Part shown: in pieces, positions 1 to 8,976 of the stretch | Layout of the letters: every line of letters begins with the position of its first letter | How positions within the stretch are numbered: the first letter of the stretch is position 1 | Assembly: GCF_001439785.1 (NCBI RefSeq) | Contig: NZ_JYLI01000014.1 | Location: 96,230-160,229, forward strand | Length of the DNA: 64,000 nucleotides | Direction: 5' to 3' | From: Pseudomonas poae | GTDB taxonomy: Bacteria; Pseudomonadota; Gammaproteobacteria; Pseudomonadales; Pseudomonadaceae | Notes under the pieces: generated by a model | Databases searched by the model: none | Told to the model about the DNA's origin: nothing | What the model saw: only the letters and a program-made list of their open reading frames with translations | Made by a program: the position numbers and the translations under genes

Positions 1-141
1 AAGGCGCTGCATTGGGGCGAGAAACAGCTATACGTCGGTTTCGAGTATGACTACTGGAAGAACAAGTACGGTATCGAAGATTCCGGCGCGTTCAAGACCA
101 CCCAGGACACGGCGAGCTTTTTGGTCAAATACCACTTCTAA
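1..141 (+). CDS. Tsx-like nucleoside-specific outer-membrane channel, C-terminal end (partial)
   Basis: Only the last 46 codons are inside the window, read in frame 1 to the TAA at 139-141. The peptide is rich in alternating aromatic residues (YVGFEYDYW near its start) and ends in KYHF, with the C-terminal phenylalanine that the BAM complex recognises in outer-membrane beta-barrels. The sequence resembles the last strands of Pseudomonas Tsx/OmpK-type porins, which let nucleosides cross the outer membrane. The stop codon overlaps that of the convergent patatin-like gene (TAG at 138-140 on the other strand), so the two genes meet tail to tail with no spacer. The family call comes from a short tail only. 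Confidence 0.6.
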   Translation, partial: KALHWGEKQLYVGFEYDYWKNKYGIEDSGAFKTTQDTASFLVKYHF

Positions 142-1274
142 GCGCTGATTGAGGGCAGGCCGAGGAAGCGCGTGATTTCCTCGCGCTTGGCCAATGCATC
201 GCGCCTGCCCAACTCAATCAACTCGCCGCAATACCCCGCCTCGAACAACAAGTAACTCAACACCCCCGCCCCGCTCGTCTTCGTCGCCCCCGGCCCCTTC
301 AGAAACACCCGCAGCGCCGCCGGCAACTCCTGGCGATGCCGTGCGGCAATTTCATCGAGCGGCTGGCTGGGCGCGATCACCAGCACATCCACCGCTGCAA
401 CACCGGGCGCGCAATGGCTGAACGTGTTCAGACGCTCCAGCAGCTCGATATCGCTCTCCAGGCTGTCGATGAACGTGCTGTTGAGCATATGCCCGCCGAT
501 CTGCGCCAGGGTCGGTTGCTGGCCGGTAAAGCTGCGCGGCATCGACGGTTCATGACGGCGTGGATTGCCGCTGACACCGACCACCAGCACCCGACTGGCG
601 CCCAGGTGCAGCGCCGGACTGATCGGGGCGGATTGACGCACCGCGCCGTCGCCGAAGTATTCCTCGTCGAGCTTTACCGGAGCGAACAGCAAGGGGATCG
701 CGGAGCTTGCCAACAGGTGCTCGACGGTCAGTTGCGTGGGGACGCCGATGCGCCGATGGCGCAACCAGGCCTCAATGGTGCCGCCGCCCTGATAGAAGGT
801 CACCGCCTGCCCGGATTCATAGCCAAAGGCTGTGACCGCGACGGCATGCAGGTGCTGGTTGCGGATCGCCTCATCGATGCCCGGCAAGTGCAGTTTGTCC
901 TGCAACAAATCGCGCAGAGGCAAGCTGTCGAGCAGCGCCACCGGAAATTGCCGTCCAATGCCGAGCAGGCTGTGGATGAAAAACCGACTGGCCTGGCGAA
1001 TCACCCCGGGCCAGTCGCTGCGCACCACCTGATGGCTGCCAATACCCTGCCAGAACGCCGTAAGCCGTTGGATCGCCGCGCGAAAATCCATCGCACCACT
1101 GGCCAGGCTCACGGCATTGATCGCCCCGGCCGAGGTGCCGACGATCACCGGAAACGGATTGGGCGCCCCGGGCGGCAACAGCTCGGCAATCGCCGCCAGT
1201 ACCCCCACCTGATAGGCCGCTCGCGCTCCACCGCCGGAAAGAATCAAGCCTGTGACCGGTTCGGCTGGGCGCAT
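138..1274 (-). CDS. patatin-like phospholipase
   Basis: This 378-aa protein has the patatin catalytic signature. A glycine-rich oxyanion-hole motif (LSGGGARAAYQVG) lies about residue 12, the nucleophile elbow G-T-S-A-G follows about 45 residues later, and the second dyad residue is in FGDGAVR near residue 210. Such enzymes are Ser/Asp-dyad acyl hydrolases acting on phospholipids or related esters; the substrate cannot be told from sequence. I place the start at the ATG giving MRPAEPVTG, because upstream sequence in frame has no recognisable domain and runs into the preceding gene. There is no signal peptide, so it is probably cytoplasmic or membrane-associated. It lies 29 bp downstream of the lpxL-type gene on the same strand and may be co-transcribed with it, which would fit a lipid-remodelling role. 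Confidence 0.85.
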   Translation of the reverse strand: MRPAEPVTGLILSGGGARAAYQVGVLAAIAELLPPGAPNPFPVIVGTSAGAINAVSLASGAMDFRAAIQRLTAFWQGIGSHQVVRSDWPGVIRQASRFFIHSLLGIGRQFPVALLDSLPLRDLLQDKLHLPGIDEAIRNQHLHAVAVTAFGYESGQAVTFYQGGGTIEAWLRHRRIGVPTQLTVEHLLASSAIPLLFAPVKLDEEYFGDGAVRQSAPISPALHLGASRVLVVGVSGNPRRHEPSMPRSFTGQQPTLAQIGGHMLNSTFIDSLESDIELLERLNTFSHCAPGVAAVDVLVIAPSQPLDEIAARHRQELPAALRVFLKGPGATKTSGAGVLSYLLFEAGYCGELIELGRRDALAKREEITRFLGLPSISA

Positions 1275-1303
1275 TGCGTCACTCCATGTGGGGAAAACGG
1301 CGG

Positions 1304-2239
1304 TTATCGACGGCGTTTTTCGTACAGTTTGGGCTCGCCCGGTGGCCGGCTCTTGAAGCGGCGGTGGGTCCACAAATATTGCTCGGGGCATTCCCGCACT
1401 GCAGCTTCGACCCACTGATTGATCCGCAGGCCGTCGGCTTCATCGCTCTCGCCGGGGAAGTCGGTGAGTGGCGCGTGGATCACCAGGCGATAGCCGCTGC
1501 CGTCGGCCAGGCGCTGCTGGGTGAACGGCACCACCAGCGCCTTGCCGAGTTTGGCGAACTTGCTGGTGGCGGTGACGGTGGCGGCCTGGATGCCGAACAG
1601 CGGCACGAAAACGCTCTGCTTGGCGCCATAGTCCTGATCCGGTGCGTACCAGATAGCGCGCCCGGCGCGCAGCAGCTTGAGCATGCCGCGCACGTCTTCT
1701 CGCTCAACCGCCAGCGAGTCGAGGTTGTGCCGCTCGCGGCCACGGCGCTGGATATAGTCGAACAGCGGGTTGCCGTGCTCGCGGTACATGCCGTCGATGG
1801 TGTGCTTCTGACCAAGCAGGGCGGCGCCGATTTCCAGGGTGGTGAAGTGCAGGGCCATGAGGATCACGCCCTTGCCGTCCAGTTGCGCCTGCTTGAGGTG
1901 TTCAAGCCCTTCGACGTGCGCCAGGCGCGCCAGGCGCTGGCGCGACCACCACCAGCTCATGGCCATTTCGAAGAAGGCGATGCCAGTGGAGGCGAAGTTT
2001 TCCTTGAGCAGGCGCTTGCGCTCCTGGGCGCTCTTCTGCGGGAAGCACAGCTCGAGGTTGCGCGCGGCGATACGGCGACGCTCGCCGGCCACGCGGTACA
2101 TGCCCGCGCCAAGCAGGCGACCAATGGTCAGCAGCGCGCGGTACGGCAATTGGGTGACCAGCCACAGCAGGCCGAGCCCCAGCCATAACAGCCAAAAACG
2201 CGGATGAAAAAATGCAGCTCGAAAACGCGGGCGATCCAT
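1304..2239 (-). CDS. lpxL: lipid A lauroyl/myristoyl acyltransferase (LpxL/HtrB family)
   Basis: The 311-aa inner-membrane protein has an N-terminal hydrophobic segment (FWLLWLGLGLLWLV, about residues 14-27). The LPLAT-type catalytic H-x4-D/E motif appears as HFTTLE. Family members transfer a secondary acyl chain from acyl-ACP to Kdo2-lipid IVA during lipid A maturation. The start chosen gives MDRPRFRAAFFHP; in-frame codons farther upstream extend into the intergenic region shared with minC. The gene is divergent from minC, the arrangement I know from P. aeruginosa. Whether the product acts as LpxL1 or LpxL2 cannot be decided here. Confidence 0.85.
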   Translation of the reverse strand: MDRPRFRAAFFHPRFWLLWLGLGLLWLVTQLPYRALLTIGRLLGAGMYRVAGERRRIAARNLELCFPQKSAQERKRLLKENFASTGIAFFEMAMSWWWSRQRLARLAHVEGLEHLKQAQLDGKGVILMALHFTTLEIGAALLGQKHTIDGMYREHGNPLFDYIQRRGRERHNLDSLAVEREDVRGMLKLLRAGRAIWYAPDQDYGAKQSVFVPLFGIQAATVTATSKFAKLGKALVVPFTQQRLADGSGYRLVIHAPLTDFPGESDEADGLRINQWVEAAVRECPEQYLWTHRRFKSRPPGEPKLYEKRRR

Positions 2240-2356
2240 TACAGATTCCGGTAAAGACAGGGCCGCGCATTCTACAACGGTTCGACTCGGCTTGCGGCCA
2301 GTGGATGTTCTCGTTATAAGTCTCGACACTTTTCGTGACAAGCCGCTTTGCCGACC

Positions 2357-3094
2357 ATGAGCCAAACCGAACCGCTAGACCAAGATCCCGTGTTCCAGCT
2401 GAAAGGCAGCATGCTCGCCATCACCGTGCTGGAACTGGCCCGCAACGACCTCGACGCCCTGGACCGCCAGCTCGCCGCCAAGGTCGCCCTCGCGCCGAAC
2501 TTCTTCAACAATGCCCCGCTGGTGCTGGCCCTGGACAAATTACCCGCCGGCCAGGGCGCCGTCGACCTGCCCGGCCTGATGCGCGTGTGCCGCTCCCACG
2601 GCCTGCGCACCTTGGCGATTCGCGCCAGTCGGATCGAAGACATTGCCGCAGCCATCGCAATCGAACTGCCCGTACTACCGCCGTCCGGCGCGCGCGAGCG
2701 TCCGATCGATCCAGGCGAAGGCGAGGTGAAGAAAAAACCGGAAAAACCGGCGGAACCGCTGATCAAGCCTACAAAGATCATCACCACGCCCGTACGCGGC
2801 GGTCAGCAGATTTACGCCCAGGGTGGCGACCTGGTGGTGGTCTCCTCGGTCAGCCCCGGTGCGGAACTTCTCGCCGATGGCAATATCCATGTATACGGTC
2901 CGATGCGCGGCCGTGCACTCGCCGGCATCAAGGGTGATACCAGGGCCCGTATTTTCTGCCAGCAGTTGACCGCCGAGCTGGTCTCCATCGCGGGTCAGTA
3001 CAAGGTTGCCGAAGATTTACGCCGCGACCCGCTGTGGGGGGCCGGGGTCCAAGTCAGCCTGTCGGGCGATGTGTTGAACATCACCCGTCTTTAA
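2357..3094 (+). CDS. minC: septum-site determining protein MinC
   Basis: MinC (245 aa) inhibits FtsZ polymerisation and is brought to the membrane by MinD, so that division occurs at midcell. The N-terminal FtsZ-inhibiting domain covers about residues 10-110. After a charged K/P-rich linker (KKKPEKPAEP) comes the C-terminal MinD-binding beta-helix domain, about residues 135-245, with its family pattern of repeated glycines (GGDLVVVSSVSPGAELLADG and following). I use the ATG at 2357; an upstream in-frame TTG would add only three residues. minC is first in minC-minD-minE, but a 199-bp gap separates it from minD, longer than usual within an operon, so minDE may also have a promoter of their own. 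Confidence 0.95.
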   Translation: MSQTEPLDQDPVFQLKGSMLAITVLELARNDLDALDRQLAAKVALAPNFFNNAPLVLALDKLPAGQGAVDLPGLMRVCRSHGLRTLAIRASRIEDIAAAIAIELPVLPPSGARERPIDPGEGEVKKKPEKPAEPLIKPTKIITTPVRGGQQIYAQGGDLVVVSSVSPGAELLADGNIHVYGPMRGRALAGIKGDTRARIFCQQLTAELVSIAGQYKVAEDLRRDPLWGAGVQVSLSGDVLNITRL

Positions 3095-3293
3095 CGGATA
3101 CTGCCGCATTTTCCAAGCATCTCTAGACTCTGATAGCAAAGCGAAACCGGCAATACTTGCGTAGGAATAACTGAAAGTTGGCGTCCCCCGTGGAAACCGA
3201 GTCTTTTTCCTGCACAGGCTGTCCGCCTGCAGCGAGTTTCAAGAGATGTTTTTCAGGGGCTGAAAAGTCCTTTTTCCTTAAGGGTGAAACACC

Positions 3294-4106
3294 TTGGCCA
3301 AGATTCTCGTGGTTACATCCGGCAAGGGTGGTGTGGGTAAGACCACCACCAGCGCCGCTATCGGTACCGGCCTCGCACTGCGCGGCCACAAGACAGTCAT
3401 CGTCGACTTCGACGTCGGTTTGCGTAACCTTGACCTGATCATGGGTTGCGAGCGCCGCGTGGTGTACGACTTCGTCAACGTGGTAAACGGCGAAGCCAAC
3501 CTGCAGCAGGCCCTGATCAAGGACAAGCGTCTTGAGAACCTGTACGTGCTGGCCGCCAGCCAGACCCGTGACAAGGACGCGCTGACCAAGGAAGGCGTGG
3601 GCAAAGTCCTCGCCGAACTGAAGGAAACCTTCGAATACGTGGTGTGCGACTCCCCGGCCGGTATCGAAACCGGTGCTCACCTGGCGATGTACTTCGCCGA
3701 TGAAGCCATTGTCGTCACCAACCCGGAAGTGTCGTCGGTACGTGACTCGGACCGCATGCTCGGCCTGCTGGCCAGCAAGTCCCAGCGCGCCGAGAAAGGC
3801 GAAGAGCCGATCAAGGAACACCTGCTGCTCACCCGCTACAACCCTGAGCGCGTCAATAATGGCGAAATGCTCGGCGTGGAAGACGTCAAGGACATCCTCG
3901 CGGTGACCCTGCTGGGTGTGATCCCGGAATCCCAGGCGGTGCTCAAGGCCTCCAACCAGGGCGTGCCGGTGATTCTCGATGACCAGAGCGACGCCGGCCA
4001 GGCCTACAGCGATGCGGTTGATCGCCTGCTGGGCAAGACCGTTGACCATCGCTTCCTCGACGTCAAGAAGAAGGGATTCTTCGAGCGTATCTTTGGAGGC
4101 AATTGA
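3294..4106 (+). CDS. minD: septum-site determining ATPase MinD
   Basis: MinD (270 aa) is a deviant-Walker P-loop ATPase that oscillates between poles and recruits MinC to the membrane. The deviant Walker A (TSGKGGVGKTTT) is at residues 8-19 and carries the signature lysine. The Walker B-like DFDVG and the switch DSPAGIE are present, and the C-terminus (VKKKGFFERIFGG) forms the amphipathic membrane-targeting helix. The initiation codon is TTG, since no ATG precedes the conserved MAKILVVTSGKGG start; a Shine-Dalgarno-like AAGGGTGAAA lies just upstream. minE begins 3 bp after the stop, so the two genes are translationally linked. The 270-aa length fits the family. Confidence 0.97.
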   Translation: MAKILVVTSGKGGVGKTTTSAAIGTGLALRGHKTVIVDFDVGLRNLDLIMGCERRVVYDFVNVVNGEANLQQALIKDKRLENLYVLAASQTRDKDALTKEGVGKVLAELKETFEYVVCDSPAGIETGAHLAMYFADEAIVVTNPEVSSVRDSDRMLGLLASKSQRAEKGEEPIKEHLLLTRYNPERVNNGEMLGVEDVKDILAVTLLGVIPESQAVLKASNQGVPVILDDQSDAGQAYSDAVDRLLGKTVDHRFLDVKKKGFFERIFGGN

Positions 4107-4109
4107 ACA

Positions 4110-4364
4110 ATGAAATTTCTCGACTTCTTTCGCGCCAACAAAAAGCCAAGTACCGCGTCGGTCGCGAAAGAGCGTCTACAGATCATCGTGGCGCACGAAC
4201 GCGGCCAACGCAGCACCCCGGATTACCTGCCCGCCTTGCAGAAGGAACTGGTCGAAGTGATCCGCAAGTACGTCAATATCGGCAACGATGACGTGCATGT
4301 CGCCCTGGAAAATGACGGCAGCTGCTCGATTCTGGAACTCAATATCACCCTGCCTGATCGTTGA
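4110..4364 (+). CDS. minE: cell division topological specificity factor MinE
   Basis: MinE (84 aa) stimulates MinD ATPase activity and drives pole-to-pole oscillation of MinCD. The N-terminal amphipathic membrane-contacting and MinD-binding stretch (MKFLDFFRANKKPSTASVAK, then ERLQIIVAHERG) is clear. The C-terminal topological-specificity domain (YLPALQKELVEVIRKYVNI to ILELNITLP) follows. The gene starts 3 bp after minD. Its length matches Pseudomonas MinE. Confidence 0.97.
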   Translation: MKFLDFFRANKKPSTASVAKERLQIIVAHERGQRSTPDYLPALQKELVEVIRKYVNIGNDDVHVALENDGSCSILELNITLPDR

Positions 4365-4460
4365 TCGAACAGGCGGCCGCCACGGCGGCTCGTTCACCTT
4401 GATCCCTGTGCGGGAACCGGGTGGCCGAGCCGCCGTTGGCGTTTGTTACGAGGCTGTTTA

Positions 4461-5096
4461 ATGCCGCTGTCCAATATCCATATCCTGCATCAGGACGCCG
4501 CCGTTCTGGTGGTGAACAAGCCGACCCTGCTGCTCTCGGTGCCCGGTCGGGCCGACGACAACAAGGACTGCCTGATCACCCGCCTGCAGGAAAACGGCTA
4601 CCCCGAAGCACGCATCGTGCATCGCCTGGACTGGGAGACCTCGGGGATCATCCTGCTGGCGCGGGACGCGGACTCCCATCGCGAACTGTCCCGCCAGTTT
4701 CACGACCGCGAAACCGAAAAAGCCTACACCGCACTGGCCTGGGGCCAGCCGGAACTGGACAGCGGCAGTATCGATTTGCCCTTGCGCTACGACCCGCCGA
4801 CCAAGCCGCGCCACGTGGTGGACCACGAATTCGGCAAGCACGCGCTGACCTTCTGGAAGGTGCTGGAACGTTGCGGCGACTGGTGCCGGGTGGAACTGAC
4901 GCCAATCACCGGACGCTCGCATCAGTTGCGCGTGCACATGCTGTCCATTGGTCATCCGCTGTTGGGGGACGGTTTGTATGCCCATGAACAAGCCCTGGCC
5001 GCCTGGCCGCGCCTGTGCCTGCATGCGAGCATGTTGAGCTTTACCCATCCGCAAAGCGGCGAGCGCCTGCGCTTCGAGTGCGCGGCGCCGTTCTGA
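4461..5096 (+). CDS. RluA-family pseudouridine synthase
   Basis: This 211-aa enzyme of the RluA family converts specific uridines in rRNA and/or tRNA to pseudouridine. The catalytic motif II is intact: RIVHRLDWETSG, with the catalytic aspartate in HRLD, about residue 60. The C-terminal GRSHQLRVHMLSIGHPLLGD motif is also typical. No S4 domain precedes the catalytic domain, and the size matches short RluA/TruC-like members. I use the ATG at 4461 (MPLSNIHILHQD). It follows minE by 96 bp on the same strand, as in P. aeruginosa, where an rluA-type gene ends the min cluster. The modified position is not predictable from sequence. Confidence 0.88.
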   Translation: MPLSNIHILHQDAAVLVVNKPTLLLSVPGRADDNKDCLITRLQENGYPEARIVHRLDWETSGIILLARDADSHRELSRQFHDRETEKAYTALAWGQPELDSGSIDLPLRYDPPTKPRHVVDHEFGKHALTFWKVLERCGDWCRVELTPITGRSHQLRVHMLSIGHPLLGDGLYAHEQALAAWPRLCLHASMLSFTHPQSGERLRFECAAPF

Positions 5097-5115
5097 ACTG
5101 CAAATACCGCTACAT

Positions 5116-5202
5116 GTGGGAGCTGGCTTGCCTGCGATAGCGGTATATCAGCACCACATTTTTTTCCTGACAGACCGCTATCGCAGGCAAGCCAGCTCCC
5201 AC
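5116..5202. repeat. REPIN: two inverted REP units
   Basis: A perfect 29-bp inverted repeat has arms at 5116-5144 and 5174-5202, starting GTGGGAGCTGGCTTGC, separated by 29 bp of unrelated, partly T-rich sequence. This is the REP-doublet (REPIN) organisation mobilised by RAYT transposases in P. fluorescens. It fills the space between the RluA-type gene and the aminopeptidase. In RNA it could fold into a long hairpin and act as an mRNA 3' stabiliser. A second copy of the same type lies at 41846-41930. Confidence 0.9.
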
Positions 5203-5291
5203 AGAGGGTTGTGTTGTTCTCAGCCATGCAGGTTCGCTCCAAATACGTGACCAATACGGTAAACTCCGCGCACTGCTGTCTGGAGCTATTT

Positions 5292-6581
5292 ATGCGCGAA
5301 GCGTTGAATCAAGGCCTGATCGACTTTCTCAAGGCCTCCCCTACTCCCTTTCATGCCACTGCCGCCCTCGCCCAGCGGCTGGAAGCGGCCGGTTACCAGC
5401 GTCTCGACGAGCGCGACACCTGGACCACCGAGGCCAACGGTCGTTACTACGTCACCCGTAACGACTCCTCGATCATCGCCTTCAAGCTCGGCCGTCAGTC
5501 GCCGCTGCAGGACGGTATCCGCATGGTCGGCGCCCACACCGACAGCCCGTGTCTGCGTGTCAAGCCTCAGCCCGAGCTGCAGCGCCAGGGCTTCTGGCAG
5601 CTGGGCGTTGAAGTCTACGGCGGCGCACTGCTGGCGCCGTGGTTCGACCGCGACCTGTCGCTGGCCGGCCGCGTGACCTTCCGCCGCGACGGCAAGGTCG
5701 AAAGCCAACTGATCGACTTCAAACTGCCGATTGCCATCATTCCCAACCTGGCCATTCACCTGAACCGTGAAGCCAACCAGGGTTGGGCGATCAATGCACA
5801 GACCGAACTGCCGCCGATCCTTGCGCAGTTTGCCGGTGATGAGCGTGTCGACTTCCGCGCCGTACTCACCGATCAACTGGCCCGCGAACATGGGTTGAAC
5901 GCCGATGTAGTACTCGACTACGAGCTGAGTTTCTACGACACCCAAAGCGCGGCCGTGATTGGCCTGCACGGTGACTTCATCGCCGGCGCGCGCCTGGACA
6001 ACCTGCTGTCGTGCTACGCCGGCCTGCAGGCCCTGCTCACCAGCGACAGCGACGAAACCTGCGTGCTGGTGTGCAACGACCACGAAGAAGTCGGCTCCTG
6101 CTCGGCCTGCGGTGCCGATGGCCCGATGCTTGAACAAACCCTGCGTCGCCTGTTGCCTGAAGGCGAAGAGTTCGTGCGCACCATCCAGAAATCCCTGCTG
6201 GTGTCTGCGGACAACGCCCACGGCGTGCACCCCAACTATGCGGAAAAGCACGATGCCAACCACGGTCCCAAGCTCAATGCCGGCCCGGTGATCAAGGTCA
6301 ACAGCAACCAGCGCTACGCCACCAACAGCGAAACCGCGGGGTTCTTCCGCCATCTGTGCATGGCTCAGGAAGTGCCGGTGCAGAGCTTCGTGGTGCGCAG
6401 CGACATGGGCTGCGGCTCGACCATCGGCCCGATCACCGCCAGCCACCTGGGCGTGCGCACCGTGGACATCGGCCTGCCGACGTTCGCCATGCATTCGATC
6501 CGCGAGCTATGCGGCAGCCATGACCTCGCGCATCTGGTGAAGGTACTCGGCGCGTTCTACGCCAGTCGCGACCTGCCCTGA
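5292..6581 (+). CDS. apeB: M18 family aspartyl/broad-specificity aminopeptidase
   Basis: The 429-aa protein is an M18 di-zinc metallo-aminopeptidase, removing N-terminal (often acidic) residues from peptides in the cytoplasm. Metal-ligand motifs are visible: GAHTDSPCLRVKP near residue 80, NDHEEVGS near residue 260 (the two glutamates being the catalytic base and a ligand), and the late histidine motif DMGCGSTIGP and PTFAMHSIRE. I chose the ATG at 5292 (MREALNQGLIDFLKASPTPF) because GGAG lies 6 bp upstream of it; in-frame codons earlier fall inside the REPIN-flanking spacer. A homologue also lies next to the min/rluA genes in P. aeruginosa. A REP unit follows the gene. Confidence 0.92.
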   Translation: MREALNQGLIDFLKASPTPFHATAALAQRLEAAGYQRLDERDTWTTEANGRYYVTRNDSSIIAFKLGRQSPLQDGIRMVGAHTDSPCLRVKPQPELQRQGFWQLGVEVYGGALLAPWFDRDLSLAGRVTFRRDGKVESQLIDFKLPIAIIPNLAIHLNREANQGWAINAQTELPPILAQFAGDERVDFRAVLTDQLAREHGLNADVVLDYELSFYDTQSAAVIGLHGDFIAGARLDNLLSCYAGLQALLTSDSDETCVLVCNDHEEVGSCSACGADGPMLEQTLRRLLPEGEEFVRTIQKSLLVSADNAHGVHPNYAEKHDANHGPKLNAGPVIKVNSNQRYATNSETAGFFRHLCMAQEVPVQSFVVRSDMGCGSTIGPITASHLGVRTVDIGLPTFAMHSIRELCGSHDLAHLVKVLGAFYASRDLP

Positions 6582-6607
6582 TTTTTGCGTCACAGGCAAT
6601 CAAACAG

Positions 6608-6633
6608 GTGGAAGGGGGCTTGCTCCCTCCCAC
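6608..6633. repeat. single REP palindrome
   Basis: A near-palindrome of the GTGGRAGGGGGCTTGCTCCC type lies 26 bp after the aminopeptidase stop codon. It is an unpaired REP unit. It can form a GC-rich hairpin, but no T-run follows, so I read it as a repeat and not as an intrinsic terminator. Confidence 0.75.
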
Positions 6634-6699
6634 AACTGGCCGAATGCGGCGTGCAACCGTACACTCGGTCCACTCGTCGTTTTCAAGGTTGACCGCCTC

Positions 6700-8871
6700 G
6701 TGCTTTCCCGCCTGCTTACCCTGCCCTGCTACCTGCTGATCGCCCTGCTCACCCTGCTGCCGCTTTCACCCGCGCAAGCCGTGGGCCTGCCCGGCCTGCT
6801 GGGCAGCAGCACCAAAACCCAACCCCAGGCAGAAGTGCCGTTGGGCCAGTCGCTGGACGAGGTCATCAAGACCCTGGAAAACGACCAGCAACGCACCCAA
6901 CTGCTGAGCGATCTGAAAAAGCTGCGTGCCGCCACGCAAAAGGCCCAGCCGGCGGCCGAGCAAGGCGTGCTGGGTTTGATCGGCAGTACGTTGACGGGCC
7001 TCGAATCACAATTCTCCGGAGCCGACAGCCCACTGGGGCGCTGGTCCAATGAAGTCGACCAGGCCAAGGACGAATTGAGCGCCCTGATGCTGCCGGCCGC
7101 TGAATGGCTGCCGATCATCTTCGGTTTTGCCTTGATTCTCGCGGTGTGGAGCCTGCTGGCTGCCGCACTGATCTGGCTGAGCCACCGGTTGCGCGAGCGT
7201 TTTGGCCTGCCCGAGGAACTGCCGCAACACCCACGCACCTGGGACATGCTGCGCTTCGCCCTGCGCAAGCTCGGCCCTTGGCTGATCGCGCTGGTGATCA
7301 CCGTGTACCTGAGCTACGCGCTGCCCTCATCGTTGGGTAAATCCCTGGCGATGGTGCTGGCCTATGCGTTGGTGGTGGGCACCTGTTTCTCGGCGATCTG
7401 CGTGATTGCCTTTTCCCTGCTCGACGGCCCGCATCGTCATCGCGCGCTCTACATCCTGCGCCACCAGGCGTTTCGCCCGCTGTGGCTGATCGGCAGTTTC
7501 GCCGCCTTCGGCGAAGCCCTGAGCGACCCGCGCATGATGCAGGCCCTCGGACAGCATCTGGCACACACCGCCGCGACCGTAGCCAATGTGATGGCCGCAC
7601 TGTCCACCGGGGTATTTATCCTGCGCTTTCGCCGGCCGATTGCGCACCTGATCCGCAACCAGCCGCTGTCGCGCCGCCTCAATCGCCGCGCCATCAGCGA
7701 CACCCTATCGATCATCGGCTCGTTCTGGTATCTCCCGGCACTGCTGCTGGTGGGCATCTCGCTGTTCGCCACGTTCCTGTCCGCCGGCGACACCAGTACC
7801 GCCCTGCGCCAATCACTGCTGTGCACGGTGTTGCTGGTGTTGTGCATGGTCATCAACGGGCTGGTGCGCCGTCACGCCCTCAAGCCGCTGCGTGGGCACA
7901 AGCGCCACGCGCTGTACTCAGAACGCCTGAAAAACTTCCTCTACACCCTGGCCCACCTGGCCGTGTGGCTGGTGTTCATCGAACTGGGCCTGCGGGTGTG
8001 GGGCTTGTCGCTGATTCGCTTTACCGAAGGCGACGGCCATGAAATCAGCGTCAAACTGTTCGGCCTGGGTGGCACGCTGCTGTTTGCCTGGCTGATCTGG
8101 ATCCTCAGCGACACCGCGATCCACCACGCTCTGACCCGCTCGCGCAAGGGCCTGGCCAATGCACGTGCGCAGACCATGATGCCGTTGATCCGCAACGTGC
8201 TGTTCGTGACCATCTTCATCATCGCCGCCATCGTCGCCCTGGCGAACATGGGCATGAACGTCACACCACTGCTGGCCGGTGCCGGCGTGATCGGCCTGGC
8301 CATCGGTTTTGGCGCGCAGTCGCTGGTGGCGGATCTGATCACCGGCCTGTTCATCATCATCGAAGACTCCCTGGCCATCGATGACTACGTGGACGTCGGC
8401 GGCCACCTCGGCACCGTCGAAGGTCTGACCATCCGCACCGTGCGCCTGCGCGACATCGACGGCATCGTGCACACCATTCCGTTCAGCGAAATCAAGAGCA
8501 TCAAGAACTACTCGCGGGAGTTCGGCTATGCGATCTTCCGCGTCGCGATCCCCTACAACATGGAAATCGACGACGCGATCAAGCTGATGCGCGATGTCGG
8601 CCAGAAGATGCGCAACGACCCGCTGCAACGGCGCAATATCTGGTCGCCGCTGGAGATTCAGGGGGTGGAGAGTTTCGAGTCGGGCAGCGCGATTCTGCGG
8701 GCTCGCTTCAAGACCGCGCCGATCAAGCAATGGGAAGTGTCACGGGCGTTCAACCTGGCGCTCAAGCGTCAACTGGACGAGGCCGGCATGGATCTGGCGA
8801 CACCGCGTTTGAGCGTGCAGGTGGTGACGGCGGGACTGGAAAAAGACACGTCGGAAGGCAGCACGAATTAA
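6700..8871 (+). CDS. large MscS-family mechanosensitive channel (YbiO-like)
   Basis: The 723-aa inner-membrane protein opens under membrane tension to release solutes on hypo-osmotic shock. It has a signal-like N-terminus (LLTLPCYLLIALLTLLPL..AQA), a periplasmic helical region rich in K/Q/E (about 40-130), then about ten hydrophobic segments. Its last 250 residues carry the MscS core: the pore helix (LLAGAGVIGLAIGFGAQSLV, about 525-545), the beta domain (YVDVGGHLGTVEGLTIRTVRLRD) and the mixed C-terminal domain. The size and layout resemble E. coli YbiO (about 740 aa), not the 286-aa MscS. Translation starts at GTG 6700. There is no operon partner; a REPIN follows directly. Confidence 0.85.
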   Translation: MLSRLLTLPCYLLIALLTLLPLSPAQAVGLPGLLGSSTKTQPQAEVPLGQSLDEVIKTLENDQQRTQLLSDLKKLRAATQKAQPAAEQGVLGLIGSTLTGLESQFSGADSPLGRWSNEVDQAKDELSALMLPAAEWLPIIFGFALILAVWSLLAAALIWLSHRLRERFGLPEELPQHPRTWDMLRFALRKLGPWLIALVITVYLSYALPSSLGKSLAMVLAYALVVGTCFSAICVIAFSLLDGPHRHRALYILRHQAFRPLWLIGSFAAFGEALSDPRMMQALGQHLAHTAATVANVMAALSTGVFILRFRRPIAHLIRNQPLSRRLNRRAISDTLSIIGSFWYLPALLLVGISLFATFLSAGDTSTALRQSLLCTVLLVLCMVINGLVRRHALKPLRGHKRHALYSERLKNFLYTLAHLAVWLVFIELGLRVWGLSLIRFTEGDGHEISVKLFGLGGTLLFAWLIWILSDTAIHHALTRSRKGLANARAQTMMPLIRNVLFVTIFIIAAIVALANMGMNVTPLLAGAGVIGLAIGFGAQSLVADLITGLFIIIEDSLAIDDYVDVGGHLGTVEGLTIRTVRLRDIDGIVHTIPFSEIKSIKNYSREFGYAIFRVAIPYNMEIDDAIKLMRDVGQKMRNDPLQRRNIWSPLEIQGVESFESGSAILRARFKTAPIKQWEVSRAFNLALKRQLDEAGMDLATPRLSVQVVTAGLEKDTSEGSTN

Positions 8872-8874
8872 AGG

Positions 8875-8959
8875 GTGGGAGGGGGCTTGCTCCCGATGGC
8901 TGAGTGTCAGCCGCTGTATGCATTGCTGACCCACCGCTATCGGAGCAAGCCCCCCCCAC
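8875..8959. repeat. REPIN: two inverted REP units
   Basis: Two opposed REP units (GTGGGAGGGGGCTTGCTCC.. at 8875 and ..GGAGCAAGCCCCCCCCAC ending at 8959) flank about 35 bp of unique sequence. It lies between the converging mechanosensitive channel and mbtH genes. The arms are slightly imperfect, with an extra C in the right arm. It could serve as a bidirectional transcription-end hairpin. Confidence 0.85.
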
Positions 8960-8976
8960 ATGTTGACCCGGGGTGC

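Noticed and set aside
336..1418. 360-codon plus-strand frame over the patatin gene
   Set aside because: Shadow of the patatin-like gene, whose catalytic motifs and dyad are intact on the other strand.
5116..5202. Repeats considered as a CRISPR array
   Set aside because: Only two inverted, not directly repeated, units with one spacer; this is a REPIN. No cas genes are in the window.
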